A DNA stretch of 64,000 nucleotides, taken from contig NZ_CP036266.1 of the NCBI RefSeq assembly GCF_007744075.1, positions 4,511,748-4,575,747 of the forward strand. The letters run 5' to 3'. Below are positions 7,869 through 17,100 of this stretch, one piece after another; position 1 is the stretch's first letter, and every line of letters begins with the position of its first letter. The notes below the pieces were generated by a model, which was given only the letters and a program-made list of their open reading frames with translations, did no database searches and was not told the origin of the DNA. The DNA is from Gimesia chilikensis (GTDB lineage Bacteria; Planctomycetota; Planctomycetia; Planctomycetales; Planctomycetaceae). Made by a program: the position numbers and the translations under genes.

Positions 7869-8885
7869 ATGTCACAATCTCCCAACCCATTATCCAGAGG
7901 GCCCCGCGTCCAGTCTTTCCAACCTCCCCAGGGCGACCTGACCATCATGGCCGGTTCCGGCAACCCGCTGCTCGCAAAAGCAATCGCTGATGAGTTAGGC
8001 ATTCGGCTGACACCTTGTGAAGCGCACAAGTTCAGCGAGGGTAATATTTTTGTCCGGATCCTCGAGAATGTCCGGGGCCGCGATGCCTACATCATCCAGG
8101 GTGTCCATTCTCCAGTTAATGACAACTTCGTTGAACTTCTGTTCTGGATCGATGCCTTGAAGCGGGCCAGTGCCCAGCAGATAACTGCGGTCATCCCCTT
8201 CTTCAGTTATGCCAAGGGAGATAAGAAAGACGAACCCCGCGTATCCATCCGGGCGCGTGTCTGTGCAGACGCCATCGAAGTGGCGGGGGCCGACCGTGTT
8301 CTGACCATGGATCTGCACAGTCCCCAGATCCAGGGATTCTTCAGTGTCCCCGTCGATCATCTGTACGGGCGACATGTCATCAGCGATCACATTCGCAAAC
8401 TCAAAATTGAGGATCTGGTCGTCTGCAGTCCCGATGTTGGATTCGCCAAGGAAGCCTCTGATTTTGCGAAGCTGCTGGGAGCACCGGTGGTCATCGGTAA
8501 CAAGATGCGTAAAGATCACTCCGAAACCGTCGAAATGCTGGAAGTCATTGGTGAGGTAGCAGGGAAAAACGTCATCCTGGTCGACGACTTCACAATCACC
8601 GGACGCACCCTGATCAGCATGGCCGAACTGCTGAAAAACAAAGGTGCCAAAGACATCTATGCCGCAGTCACGCATGGGGTTTTATCCAGAGGGGCGGCCG
8701 AACGAATTGGCCAGAGTCCTTTGAAAAAGATGTTTATGACTAATACCATTGAGTCACAGATCGATCCCCTGCCGGATAACATTGAAATCATTTCAGTTGC
8801 CCATTCCTTTGCTGCCGCGATCCGGTCCATTCATGACCGAACCAGTGTCAGCACTCTTTTTCCGGAAAAGCGACTGAAAAAGTAA
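7869..8885 (+). CDS. prs: Ribose-phosphate pyrophosphokinase (PRPP synthase)
   Basis: Makes PRPP from ribose 5-phosphate and ATP, feeding purine, pyrimidine, histidine, tryptophan and NAD synthesis. 338 aa from the ATG at 7869; an in-frame TTG at 7854 is less likely. Family landmarks are MAGSGNPLLAKAIADELGI, FSEGNIFVRILENVRGRD, the loop VIPFFSYAKGDKKDEPR, the divalent-cation segment TMDLHSPQIQGFF, and the PRPP-binding VILVDDFTITGRTL near 235-248. The usual first residues of the family are replaced by a 25-residue polar extension (SQSPNPLSRGPRVQSFQ). Cytoplasmic. Followed after 42 bases by mutS on the same strand. Confidence 0.95.
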   Translation: MSQSPNPLSRGPRVQSFQPPQGDLTIMAGSGNPLLAKAIADELGIRLTPCEAHKFSEGNIFVRILENVRGRDAYIIQGVHSPVNDNFVELLFWIDALKRASAQQITAVIPFFSYAKGDKKDEPRVSIRARVCADAIEVAGADRVLTMDLHSPQIQGFFSVPVDHLYGRHVISDHIRKLKIEDLVVCSPDVGFAKEASDFAKLLGAPVVIGNKMRKDHSETVEMLEVIGEVAGKNVILVDDFTITGRTLISMAELLKNKGAKDIYAAVTHGVLSRGAAERIGQSPLKKMFMTNTIESQIDPLPDNIEIISVAHSFAAAIRSIHDRTSVSTLFPEKRLKK

Positions 8886-8927
8886 TTCCGAATTGTAATA
8901 GCTCTCTGTCAGAGAAAATCAGGACGC

Positions 8928-11528
8928 ATGGCAAAAACAGGCAAGAAGCTGACCCCGATGATGGAGCGGTATCTGGAAGTCAAACACCAGAATCCGGGAA
9001 CACTGTTATTGTTTCGGATGGGAGACTTCTATGAGCTGTTTTACGAAGACGCGGAAATCGCAGCCCGCATTCTGGGAATCACACTCACCAGTCGAGATAA
9101 AAATTCCAGCAACCCGATCCCCATGGCCGGGTTCCCTCATCACTCGCTGGACAGCTATCTCTACAAGCTGATTCATGCCGGCTACCGGGCCGCCATCTGC
9201 GATCAGGTAGAAGATCCCAAAAAAGCGAAAGGGATGGTCAAACGCGAAGTCACCCGGGTGATTACACCGGGAACTCTAACGGATGACGCCCTGCTCGACC
9301 CGCATGAAAACAACTTTCTGGCCAGTATCTATTTCGGAAAAAGTGATATCGGCCTGGCCTGGCTGGAACTTTCGACCGGGCGTTTCCTCACGTCCAATAC
9401 GACGGCAGAACATCTGGTCGATGAACTGGCGCGGATCCATCCTGCTGAGTGTATCTTTGCCGAGGGGAACACAGCACTTCAGAACGCCATCGGTCATCTG
9501 GATACGATGTTGACAGAACGCCCTTCCTGGACGTTTGCAGAAGATGAATGCGAAAAGCTCCTGCTCTCACATTTCGGTACCAAAACCCTCGAAGGCTTCA
9601 ACCTGGAACAGGGAACGCCCGCCATTACTGCTGCCGGTGCCCTGCTGGAATACGTTCAGGAAACTCAGCGAAGTGCCATTCCGCATATCAACCAGATCGA
9701 ACCTTACGAACGGGGCGATCGTCTGCTGATTGACGAAGCGACCCGCCGCAGCCTGGAACTGACCCGGACGATCCGCGAAGGGAAACGGGAAGGCAGTCTG
9801 ATTTCCGTCCTGGACGAAACCGTGACCTCCATGGGGGCCCGCCTGCTCAACGACTGGATCGCCAACCCGCTTACCAGCCTGGATGAAATCCAGAAACGCC
9901 ACGATTCTGTCGAAGAGATCTCACAAAATCCGGTGCTCTGCAACGATGTACGGGAACAACTTTCAAAAACATATGATCTGCAGCGTCTGACGGCACGAAT
10001 CGCCACGGGACGTGCCAGTGCCCGGGACCTCAGCTTCCTGGCACAAACCCTGGCATTATTACCGAAACTCAAGGCGAAGCTTTCCGGACGCAAAGCAGAA
10101 CTCCTGCAGTCCCTCGAAGCGGGAATCGATCTCTGTGCAGAAGTCCGCAATGAGATTGAAACCATGATCGTCGAAGATCCACCTCTGACACTCAATGAAG
10201 GTGGCGTCATCCGATCAGGCTTCAGCGATGAGTTGGACGAACTGCGTTCGCTCTCTAAAGGGGGCAAGGAATGGATCGCCAGTTATCGGAATGAAGAATC
10301 GGAGCGGGTCGGCATTCCCCATCTCAAAGTCGGCTATAACAAAGTCTTCGGCTATTACCTGGAAGTCTCAGCGGCCCACGCGGACAAAGTCCCCGAACAC
10401 TACATCCGCAAACAGACACTGAAAAATCAGGAACGCTATATCACTCCTGAACTCAAGGAGTACGAAGAAAAAGTACTCAAAGCAGAAGAACGGGCGATTG
10501 AACTCGAACAGACCATGTTCGACACGCTTAGGGAAAAGGTTGCGAAAGAAGCCACTCGTACCCAGCGAACAGCGGAAGTACTGGCCCAGATCGACGTCCT
10601 GTTCGGTCTCGCGCACCTGGCAACACACGCCGGTTACACGCGTCCCGAAATGACCACTGACCCGGTACTCGATATTCGCGAGAGTCGGCACCCCGTGCTG
10701 GATCGCCTGCAGCCCTCGGGTGAATTTGTTCCCAACGACGTCCTGCTGGGCGAACCTTACGGACGAGTCCAGATTATCACCGGACCGAACATGGCGGGTA
10801 AGAGTACTTATATCCGTCAGGCAGCCCTGTTGACACTCATGGCACAAATCGGCTCGTTCATCCCCGCCAGTGAAGCACGCATCGGAATTGCCGATCGTAT
10901 TTTTGCCCGCGTCGGTGCCAGTGATGAGTTGAGCAAGGGCCAGAGTACCTTCATGGTCGAAATGACAGAAGCCGCGCGCATTCTTAATTCCGCAAGCGAC
11001 CGAAGTCTGGTCATCCTGGATGAGATCGGGCGGGGGACGAGTACCTACGACGGGATTTCCCTGGCCTGGTCCATGACCGAATTTTTACACGACCAACTTA
11101 AAGCGAGAACCCTGTTCGCCACCCACTATCACGAACTGACCGAGCTGACACAGACACTGAAGCAGGCCAGTAACTGGAATGTGGCCGTTCATGAACAGGA
11201 TGGTGAGATTGTCTTCCTGCACAAAATTGTCGAAGGGTCAGCCAACAAGAGCTACGGGATCCACGTCGCCCGACTGGCAGGAATCCCCGATCAGGTCATT
11301 CAACGGGCCAACCAGATCCTGGCAACGCTGGAAAAAGACCACTTCGATGACAGTGGCCAGACTACAATCCCCCCCCGCAAACAGAAGAAATCGGTGCATC
11401 AGCAGCTCTCTCTGTTTGGAAATGCCCCCCATCCGGTACTGGATGAAATCAGGGATCTGAATGTAGATGAAATGACCCCTTTGGCGGCTCTGGAAGAGCT
11501 CTACCGCATCCGCGAGCAACTGAACTGA
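8928..11528 (+). CDS. mutS: DNA mismatch repair protein MutS
   Basis: Full-length MutS, 866 aa. The N-terminal mismatch-recognition domain carries the Phe-x-Glu element in [12 protein letters not shown] near residue 36. The clamp and lever region follows. The C-terminal ATPase has Walker [10 protein letters not shown] near residue 622, then QIGSFIPA, the composite-site segment [13 protein letters not shown] and Walker [27 protein letters not shown] closes the ATPase. The last 60 residues include the dimerising helix-turn-helix region ([20 protein letters not shown]). It recognises mispaired DNA and recruits MutL, which is not encoded in this window. Probably co-transcribed with prs (42-base gap). 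Confidence 0.97.
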   Translation: MAKTGKKLTPMMERYLEVKHQNPGTLLLFRMGDFYELFYEDAEIAARILGITLTSRDKNSSNPIPMAGFPHHSLDSYLYKLIHAGYRAAICDQVEDPKKAKGMVKREVTRVITPGTLTDDALLDPHENNFLASIYFGKSDIGLAWLELSTGRFLTSNTTAEHLVDELARIHPAECIFAEGNTALQNAIGHLDTMLTERPSWTFAEDECEKLLLSHFGTKTLEGFNLEQGTPAITAAGALLEYVQETQRSAIPHINQIEPYERGDRLLIDEATRRSLELTRTIREGKREGSLISVLDETVTSMGARLLNDWIANPLTSLDEIQKRHDSVEEISQNPVLCNDVREQLSKTYDLQRLTARIATGRASARDLSFLAQTLALLPKLKAKLSGRKAELLQSLEAGIDLCAEVRNEIETMIVEDPPLTLNEGGVIRSGFSDELDELRSLSKGGKEWIASYRNEESERVGIPHLKVGYNKVFGYYLEVSAAHADKVPEHYIRKQTLKNQERYITPELKEYEEKVLKAEERAIELEQTMFDTLREKVAKEATRTQRTAEVLAQIDVLFGLAHLATHAGYTRPEMTTDPVLDIRESRHPVLDRLQPSGEFVPNDVLLGEPYGRVQIITGPNMAGKSTYIRQAALLTLMAQIGSFIPASEARIGIADRIFARVGASDELSKGQSTFMVEMTEAARILNSASDRSLVILDEIGRGTSTYDGISLAWSMTEFLHDQLKARTLFATHYHELTELTQTLKQASNWNVAVHEQDGEIVFLHKIVEGSANKSYGIHVARLAGIPDQVIQRANQILATLEKDHFDDSGQTTIPPRKQKKSVHQQLSLFGNAPHPVLDEIRDLNVDEMTPLAALEELYRIREQLN

Positions 11529-11577
11529 TTATCAGTTTTTTCAGATTATCTCGGTTATAACAGTTGAACACAAAAAT

Positions 11578-11618
11578 CCACGTGTACACAATAATATACA
11601 CGTGGCCCCCATGGGGGC
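11578..11618. repeat. Two adjacent perfect inverted repeats between mutS and the LTxxQ-like gene
   Basis: First, CCACGTGTA at 11578-11586 pairs with TACACGTGG at 11597-11605 across a 10-base AT-rich loop. Immediately abutting it, GCCCCCATGGGGGC at 11605-11618 is a perfect 14-bp palindrome. Together they end about 40 bases before the ATG of the secreted protein gene. They could be operator sites or a structured 5' leader; there is no T-tract after either stem, so termination of mutS by them is unlikely. Confidence 0.5.
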
Positions 11619-11656
11619 GGTTTACAATTTCCAGTTGTTTAACGAGGGGGAAAGCC

Positions 11657-12055
11657 ATGTTGAAACAGCATGCTTTGAAAATGATTGCCATTTTGTCCAC
11701 AGTGATCGCATTCACCGTCTGTACGGCCGATTCTATTCCGGCTCAGCAAAAAGAGGGCGAGTCTGCTAAGCCCACCGCTAAAAAAACGGAAGGCACAAAG
11801 GCTCCTGCCAAACGGAAAGTCCGCTTACCCAATCACTATGGAAAGCTGAATCTCACGGATGACCAGCGCGAGAAGATTTATAAAATACAGAAGGACTATA
11901 AAGCCCAGATCGACAGCCTGAAGAAACAGCTCGCTGAAATCGATGCGAAAAAAGACGCCGAGTGTGCGGAAGTACTCTCAGCCTCACAGAAAACGATTCT
12001 GGGAGAAATCCTGGCTCAGATCGAAAAAAAGAAAGCCGCTAAAAAGAATAACTGA
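11657..12055 (+). CDS. Small secreted coiled-coil protein, LTxxQ-like
   Basis: 132 aa from the ATG at 11657, preceded by a GAGGGGGAAA ribosome-binding site; a longer frame to 11564 would run through the palindromes and lacks a site. A signal peptide (about 1-29, ending near SIPAQQ) precedes a Lys/Ala/Pro-rich linker and a charged helical region beginning LNLTDDQREKIYKIQKDY, then KKQLAEIDAKKDAECAEVL. The LT-x-x-Q helix resembles the Spy/CpxP periplasmic chaperone motif, but the family assignment is tentative because only one copy is clear. Likely periplasmic. It has its own strong terminator just downstream, so it is a single-gene unit. Confidence 0.7.
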   Translation: MLKQHALKMIAILSTVIAFTVCTADSIPAQQKEGESAKPTAKKTEGTKAPAKRKVRLPNHYGKLNLTDDQREKIYKIQKDYKAQIDSLKKQLAEIDAKKDAECAEVLSASQKTILGEILAQIEKKKAAKKNN

Positions 12056-12076
12056 GATCTGTCTCTGTTCCCTGAA

Positions 12077-12115
12077 AAAGGCGTGGTCTACTCGGAGATC
12101 ACGCCTTTCTTTTTT
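12077..12115 (+). terminator. Intrinsic terminator
   Basis: AAAGGCGTGGTC (12077-12088) pairs with GATCACGCCTTT (12097-12108), a 12-bp stem with one G-T pair and an 8-base loop, followed at once by CTTTTTT. It lies 22 bases after the stop of the LTxxQ-like gene. Textbook rho-independent form. Confidence 0.88.
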
Positions 12116-12211
12116 CCAATCGGCACAGCTATACTCTCTTTAAGGAATAGAAATCTATGATTTTCCTTTGAACTCGCAGCAGGTTCCAATCCGCAGAAAT
12201 CAATACGATTC

Positions 12212-14188
12212 ATGAATTCGAAACAGCAACCTTCCTCCCGGCCCAACTCGGGAGCGGATACAACGTCTACATCCCCCTCCCGCTGGATCCCGCTGATCCA
12301 TCTGTTGTTCCTGATCGGATTGCTCTCCTTACTGGCCCCCTATGAATGGAACCGGGTTGAATCCGAGAATCTGCAACTCCCCTGGCTGTCCCGCTTCTTT
12401 CTGTACGTGAATGTCGACACAACGCCGTATTTCATACTGCTCCTCTTCAGCCCACTCTGCTGGTGGCTGCCACTCCCCCTCCACTGGGGATTCTTCTCCC
12501 GGGCTCTGCGCCCCCGGCTCTCCCTGGCATGGGTCGAGAAAAAGCGAAGTGACAAACAATGGGACTGGTTCGCCATTTCGATCAGCCTGCTCCTGGCGTT
12601 GACGTCACTTTTTATCAGCGGCTGGACTGCAGATCATATTGTGGATACCGAACGAGAACTCACTCTCGGCGACCTTCCCCCTGCCTATCACGATGAATAT
12701 AGCTACCTTTTTCAGACCGAAACCTTACTGGCGGGACGGACTTCATTTCCCAGTCATCCGGAGGCACCGGAACTGTTCGATCAGGTCCACGTCCTCAACG
12801 AAGGGAACATGGCCAGCCGCTATTTCCCAGGAACGGGGCTCTGGCTCGCTCCGTTCCTTGCCTGGGGACATCCTTACTGGGGGTACTGGCTCGCGGGTGC
12901 GGTTACCACGTTCTTTTTCTTCTGGGCAGCACGAGAGCTCGGAGGGAATGGCGTCGGCTTACTGGGCGGCCTGATCATTGCGTTCTCACCAGGTATGGCG
13001 ATCTTCAGTAACCTGTTACTGGCCCATCATCCGACACTGGTCGGACTGTCCCTCTTTCTCTGGGCCTACCTGCGCATGCAGCGAACCAGTTCGTTTGGGG
13101 ACGCCTTACTGGCAGGGCTCGGACTCAGTTTCGCGATGCTGTGTCGCCCCATGACGGCGGCCGGCTTTGCCCTGCCGTTTGGAATCAGGCAGGCGGTTCA
13201 ACTGGTCCGCTGGTGTCTGCTAAAAATAAAGAAAACAGAAACTGAAAGCTCAACCCGGCAAATCTGGTTGCCTGTGGCGGGACTGGCGCTGCCTCTGGCG
13301 TGCGGGTTAATCTGTCTGTTTCTGTATAATCAGTCTATCACCGGTAGCGGCTGGAAGATGCCCTATCAGCTCTATACCGACATCTACACTCCTCGGCACG
13401 TGTATGGTTTCAATAATGTCATCCGGGGAGAGCAGAAACTGGGGCCCAAAGTCCTGGATAATTACGACAAGTGGGCCGAAAACCTGACGCCGGCTCTGGC
13501 TGTTCAGAATATACAGAACCGATTTCTGGCCAGCCTGCAGTGGACGCTGGGAATTATCCCCCTCTCCCTGGCTGCACTTGTCTTTTTACTGACCGAATGG
13601 AAACAGTGGTCCCGCTGGTGGCTGGTATTCGCTTCCATCATATCACTGCACGTTGTCCACATCCCCTACTGGTATGACGGCATCATGCACTGGCATTACG
13701 TCTTCGAAACCGGCCCGCTCTGGGCGCTGATTTTTGCCCGCGCCACGCAGACGCTGTTTCGGATCTGGCAACAAATCGACCGCCCCCTGATGAGCGTTCT
13801 CTGGCTGGCCATGATGCTGGCCGCCTTCCTGACTAACCTGACGGTCCTGCCCCCACTCTGGGGTGTCTCCAAACTGGAAATCATCGTGAGCAATGTCGCC
13901 TTCTCTCGTCTCAAACATTTTCAGTTTCAGCAGATGCTGAATCATCATCCGCAAATCAAACGTCCCGCGTTGATGCTCATCGCCCACGATCCGCACGACC
14001 GACACATCGACTACGTCATCAACTCGCCCGACCTCAAACAACAGGAGATCCTGACCGGTCGTTACCTTCCCGCTCAGTATCCCCCTGCCCGCGTGCAGCA
14101 AATCTTCCCGCAACGCACGCTCTATCTGTACGATGCAAAACAGAATCGGCTCAGCAGATGGAATGGTACCATCTGGGAGCCGATCTGA
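12212..14188 (+). CDS. Polytopic membrane protein, GT-C glycosyltransferase-like (PMT/ArnT type)
   Basis: 658 aa with about ten hydrophobic segments spread over the N-terminal 560 residues. The loop after the third segment carries AYHDEYSYLFQTETLL, an acidic Asp-Glu pair in the first large outer loop as in lipid-phosphate-sugar-dependent GT-C transferases. A large soluble C-terminal part (about 570-658) follows. The pattern fits the dolichyl/undecaprenyl-phosphate-sugar transferase superfamily, which glycosylates proteins or lipids on the outer face of the cytoplasmic membrane; the sugar and acceptor cannot be told. The ribosome-binding site is weak. The gene ends 6 bases from the convergent alpha-2-macroglobulin gene. 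Confidence 0.65.
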   Translation: MNSKQQPSSRPNSGADTTSTSPSRWIPLIHLLFLIGLLSLLAPYEWNRVESENLQLPWLSRFFLYVNVDTTPYFILLLFSPLCWWLPLPLHWGFFSRALRPRLSLAWVEKKRSDKQWDWFAISISLLLALTSLFISGWTADHIVDTERELTLGDLPPAYHDEYSYLFQTETLLAGRTSFPSHPEAPELFDQVHVLNEGNMASRYFPGTGLWLAPFLAWGHPYWGYWLAGAVTTFFFFWAARELGGNGVGLLGGLIIAFSPGMAIFSNLLLAHHPTLVGLSLFLWAYLRMQRTSSFGDALLAGLGLSFAMLCRPMTAAGFALPFGIRQAVQLVRWCLLKIKKTETESSTRQIWLPVAGLALPLACGLICLFLYNQSITGSGWKMPYQLYTDIYTPRHVYGFNNVIRGEQKLGPKVLDNYDKWAENLTPALAVQNIQNRFLASLQWTLGIIPLSLAALVFLLTEWKQWSRWWLVFASIISLHVVHIPYWYDGIMHWHYVFETGPLWALIFARATQTLFRIWQQIDRPLMSVLWLAMMLAAFLTNLTVLPPLWGVSKLEIIVSNVAFSRLKHFQFQQMLNHHPQIKRPALMLIAHDPHDRHIDYVINSPDLKQQEILTGRYLPAQYPPARVQQIFPQRTLYLYDAKQNRLSRWNGTIWEPI

Positions 14189-14194
14189 TCTCGA

Positions 14195-17100
14195 TTATTT
14201 ATCGATGATTTGCAGTTTCATTTCGTCGGAATTGGCTTTGAGTTCGGGAGCGTACATGCCCTCGCCCGTAGTCGGTAAGCCACTGAACTTCCCGGGTATT
14301 TCGGCTCGCAACCGGTAATTCAGACTATGTTTTCCGCGGGGCAGTTGTCGGATGTAAAAGACCACGCGGTCATCCCGAAATTCCTGATAGTTCCTCAGTC
14401 CGTTGTAGGAGTATCCACTGCGAAGTTCGACCGGTTCCAGACCAGCGGCGCGGAAATCTTCGAATACCAGATATTCATAGTCATTTTTGCTGTCGAAGAT
14501 CAATTCCACTTCCACGAGGTCGCCACTCTTGAGGGCAGTCTCACGTGTGATTTCCTGACGCTGGTATTTCTCCACGCGCTGGTCGACGACCTGACCTTCC
14601 GAGCCGGACGTTTTAATGTCTGCGTCTTCGGGAATCAGCTGGTAATACTTGCGCTCAACTTTGACTTCCAGACCTGTGGCTGTGATGAAGTCTTCCTTCG
14701 TGAAGTAAGTCACATAAGCATTATAGTATACCGGCCCCCGCCCCTGCTTCCGGATCTCCAGACGATGGGCCCCCCCAGTCAATGCATCCCCTTCCAGAAC
14801 AAACTTGTTGTCATAGGTAAACAGATCGGCGGCAGTAATTTTCACCTCTTTCTGTTTCTCACCGTCCAGGTAAACTTCGAGAGTCAGATCGGGTTGATCT
14901 TCTCCACTGGCTGTCCAGTATTCGGCCAGTGCTTCGACTGCGATCGCAGTGTCAGACACAGAACTCCAGTAGGTGCCGTGCTTGCGATTGTTAAGCAGAT
15001 ACTTGACCAGCTGAGCCGCTTTGGGGTTCTGCGGATCCACTTTCGACAACAGCTTGAGATAGTAGGCATTCGCTTCCACTTCATTACCGTACCAGTGCCA
15101 CCACCAGTTGTTTTCTGGCAGATTAAGATAGGCGGTCTGATTTTCAGGATCCTGTACCAGGTACTGGTCCATATTATCCATCAGCATCGCCAGCCGATCC
15201 TGTCGTTCCAGCTTATGAGACGCCAGTCCCAGCATCCCCAAGGCATAGACCGACAATTCAGTACGATCCCGATACAGGAAATCATACATCTGCTCATTGG
15301 TGACGCCCTGATTAACCAGAACCAGGAATACATAGGCATCCAGGTTGGACGCATATTCTTTATAGGGTTTCGTTTTAGCTGGCGCATTCAGAAGCTTCCG
15401 AACTTCCTGTTGCTGATAGTTCTTCAACCACTCGACGCCGCGTTCCAAAGTGCCAGGCACCAGCGCAACATCGCTCTGCTGAGCCAGGGCCAGCCCCTGT
15501 ACGACTCGGGCAGTGAAGAAGGGAGACGACCGTTCCTGCCAGCCAGAGAACCAGCCCCAGCCGCCGTCAGACAGCTGCATACTGGTCAAATCTGCGACGC
15601 CCTGCTTCACGATCAAATCCACCTCACCCTGATTGAAGATCGGATTCTGACCATAGCGTTTCCACTGTTCAGCCCGTTTCTGATCATCGCCAATTTCCTG
15701 GGCATTCAGATTGGTCCGTTTCCGCTCAATCTCCTTCAGATCCAGCCCCATTTGTTTCAGAATGTTCTGGGTCATCACGGTTGGCAGAAAACGATACAGG
15801 GTGCAGTCCGTCGTTTTATGGGGGTTGTAAATCAGATAAGGCAGTGCATCGACCATCGCTCCTGCCAGAGAGGGAGAATAACGAAGTTCCAGGCGACTGA
15901 GTTCTGTCGTCCGCTGGCCAGGAATCTGAAAACTGATCTGAGCCGAAGAATCGTCGGGACGAATACTGCCGGTAAAAGATTCTGTTTTCAAAATTCCGTG
16001 TACTTTGACCGGGAAAGTCATCTGCATCGCATCGGATTCCTCATCGGTCAGTGCTTTCATACGAATCACGGCAAAACCGGCACGCGAGGCTTTGACGCGC
16101 CAGTCAATCCGTTTCTCGCCATTCGCGTCAATCGTCACCGTCTGAGTCAGTTCATCCAGCGGTTCCAGCGCATCGCCGTCCAGTTCAAGCACTACCTTCA
16201 CATCCTTGGATGTCTTCAGATAGTTATGCACATTCGCACTCAGCACGACTTCATCAGTCTCTGTAAAGAACCGGGGAGCCTGGAGCCGGATAATCAGATT
16301 TTTACGAGTAACAACTTCACGCTGACCTTCACCGACCATGGTCCCTGTGCCCATTGACCAGCTGCGAATCTTCCAGCTGGTCAGATTCTCGGGCATCTTA
16401 AAGGAGACCTCAGCTAATCCATCCTGGTCCGTATTGATCGCGCCATTCCAAAAGGCGGTATCTGCGAAATTCTGACGAACGGCTGGTTCGACTACAGCTG
16501 AAGATCCTGCCGAAGCCACAGCAGCATCTGCCTGTAACTCACTTGCCTTTTCTTCGGCAGGGGCCATGCTGAGGGGGACTCCCGCCATGGGGGTTGCTCT
16601 GCCAGACTTCATAGCTGGTAAGACACCCGGCCCCGGGCCTTCCATGACTCCGAATTGATCCGATTTATCAGCATTCGCAGGCATCAGATTTCCAAAAGCC
16701 CCCAGCATCTGCATGCCGACTTCACCTTGCTTAAGCAGGTTATGAAAACTCCGACTGAGGCTACTGTAGGTCAAAGGGTGATGTGAGCGCTTCCATTTCC
16801 AGAAGAACGATTTGATGTCACTCACATTCGAACCGCCGCTGATGTACTCCACACTCTTGTCATAGACGCTCACCACCAGGGAACCCTCAACCGGATTTCC
16901 TTCCGCATCGGTCACCTTCAGCTTCACGGTCGCGTCCTGACCGGGCTTATATTCGGTTTCAGAAGATTCGACTTCCAGATTGACCACCCGTTTTTCTGGT
17001 GGAACGGCAATTTCACGTGCTTCGGTAAACACCTGCCCCTGGTGAATTGTTACAGCTTCCACAAACAGGTTCGGTAGATCTTTGCGCGTCAGTCCCAGCT

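Noticed and set aside
14327-16357. Open frame of 676 codons on the plus strand, opposite the alpha-2-macroglobulin gene
   Set aside because: It lies wholly antisense to a protein with clear domain signatures, has no recognisable motif or ribosome-binding site, and is a by-product of codon bias in the real gene.
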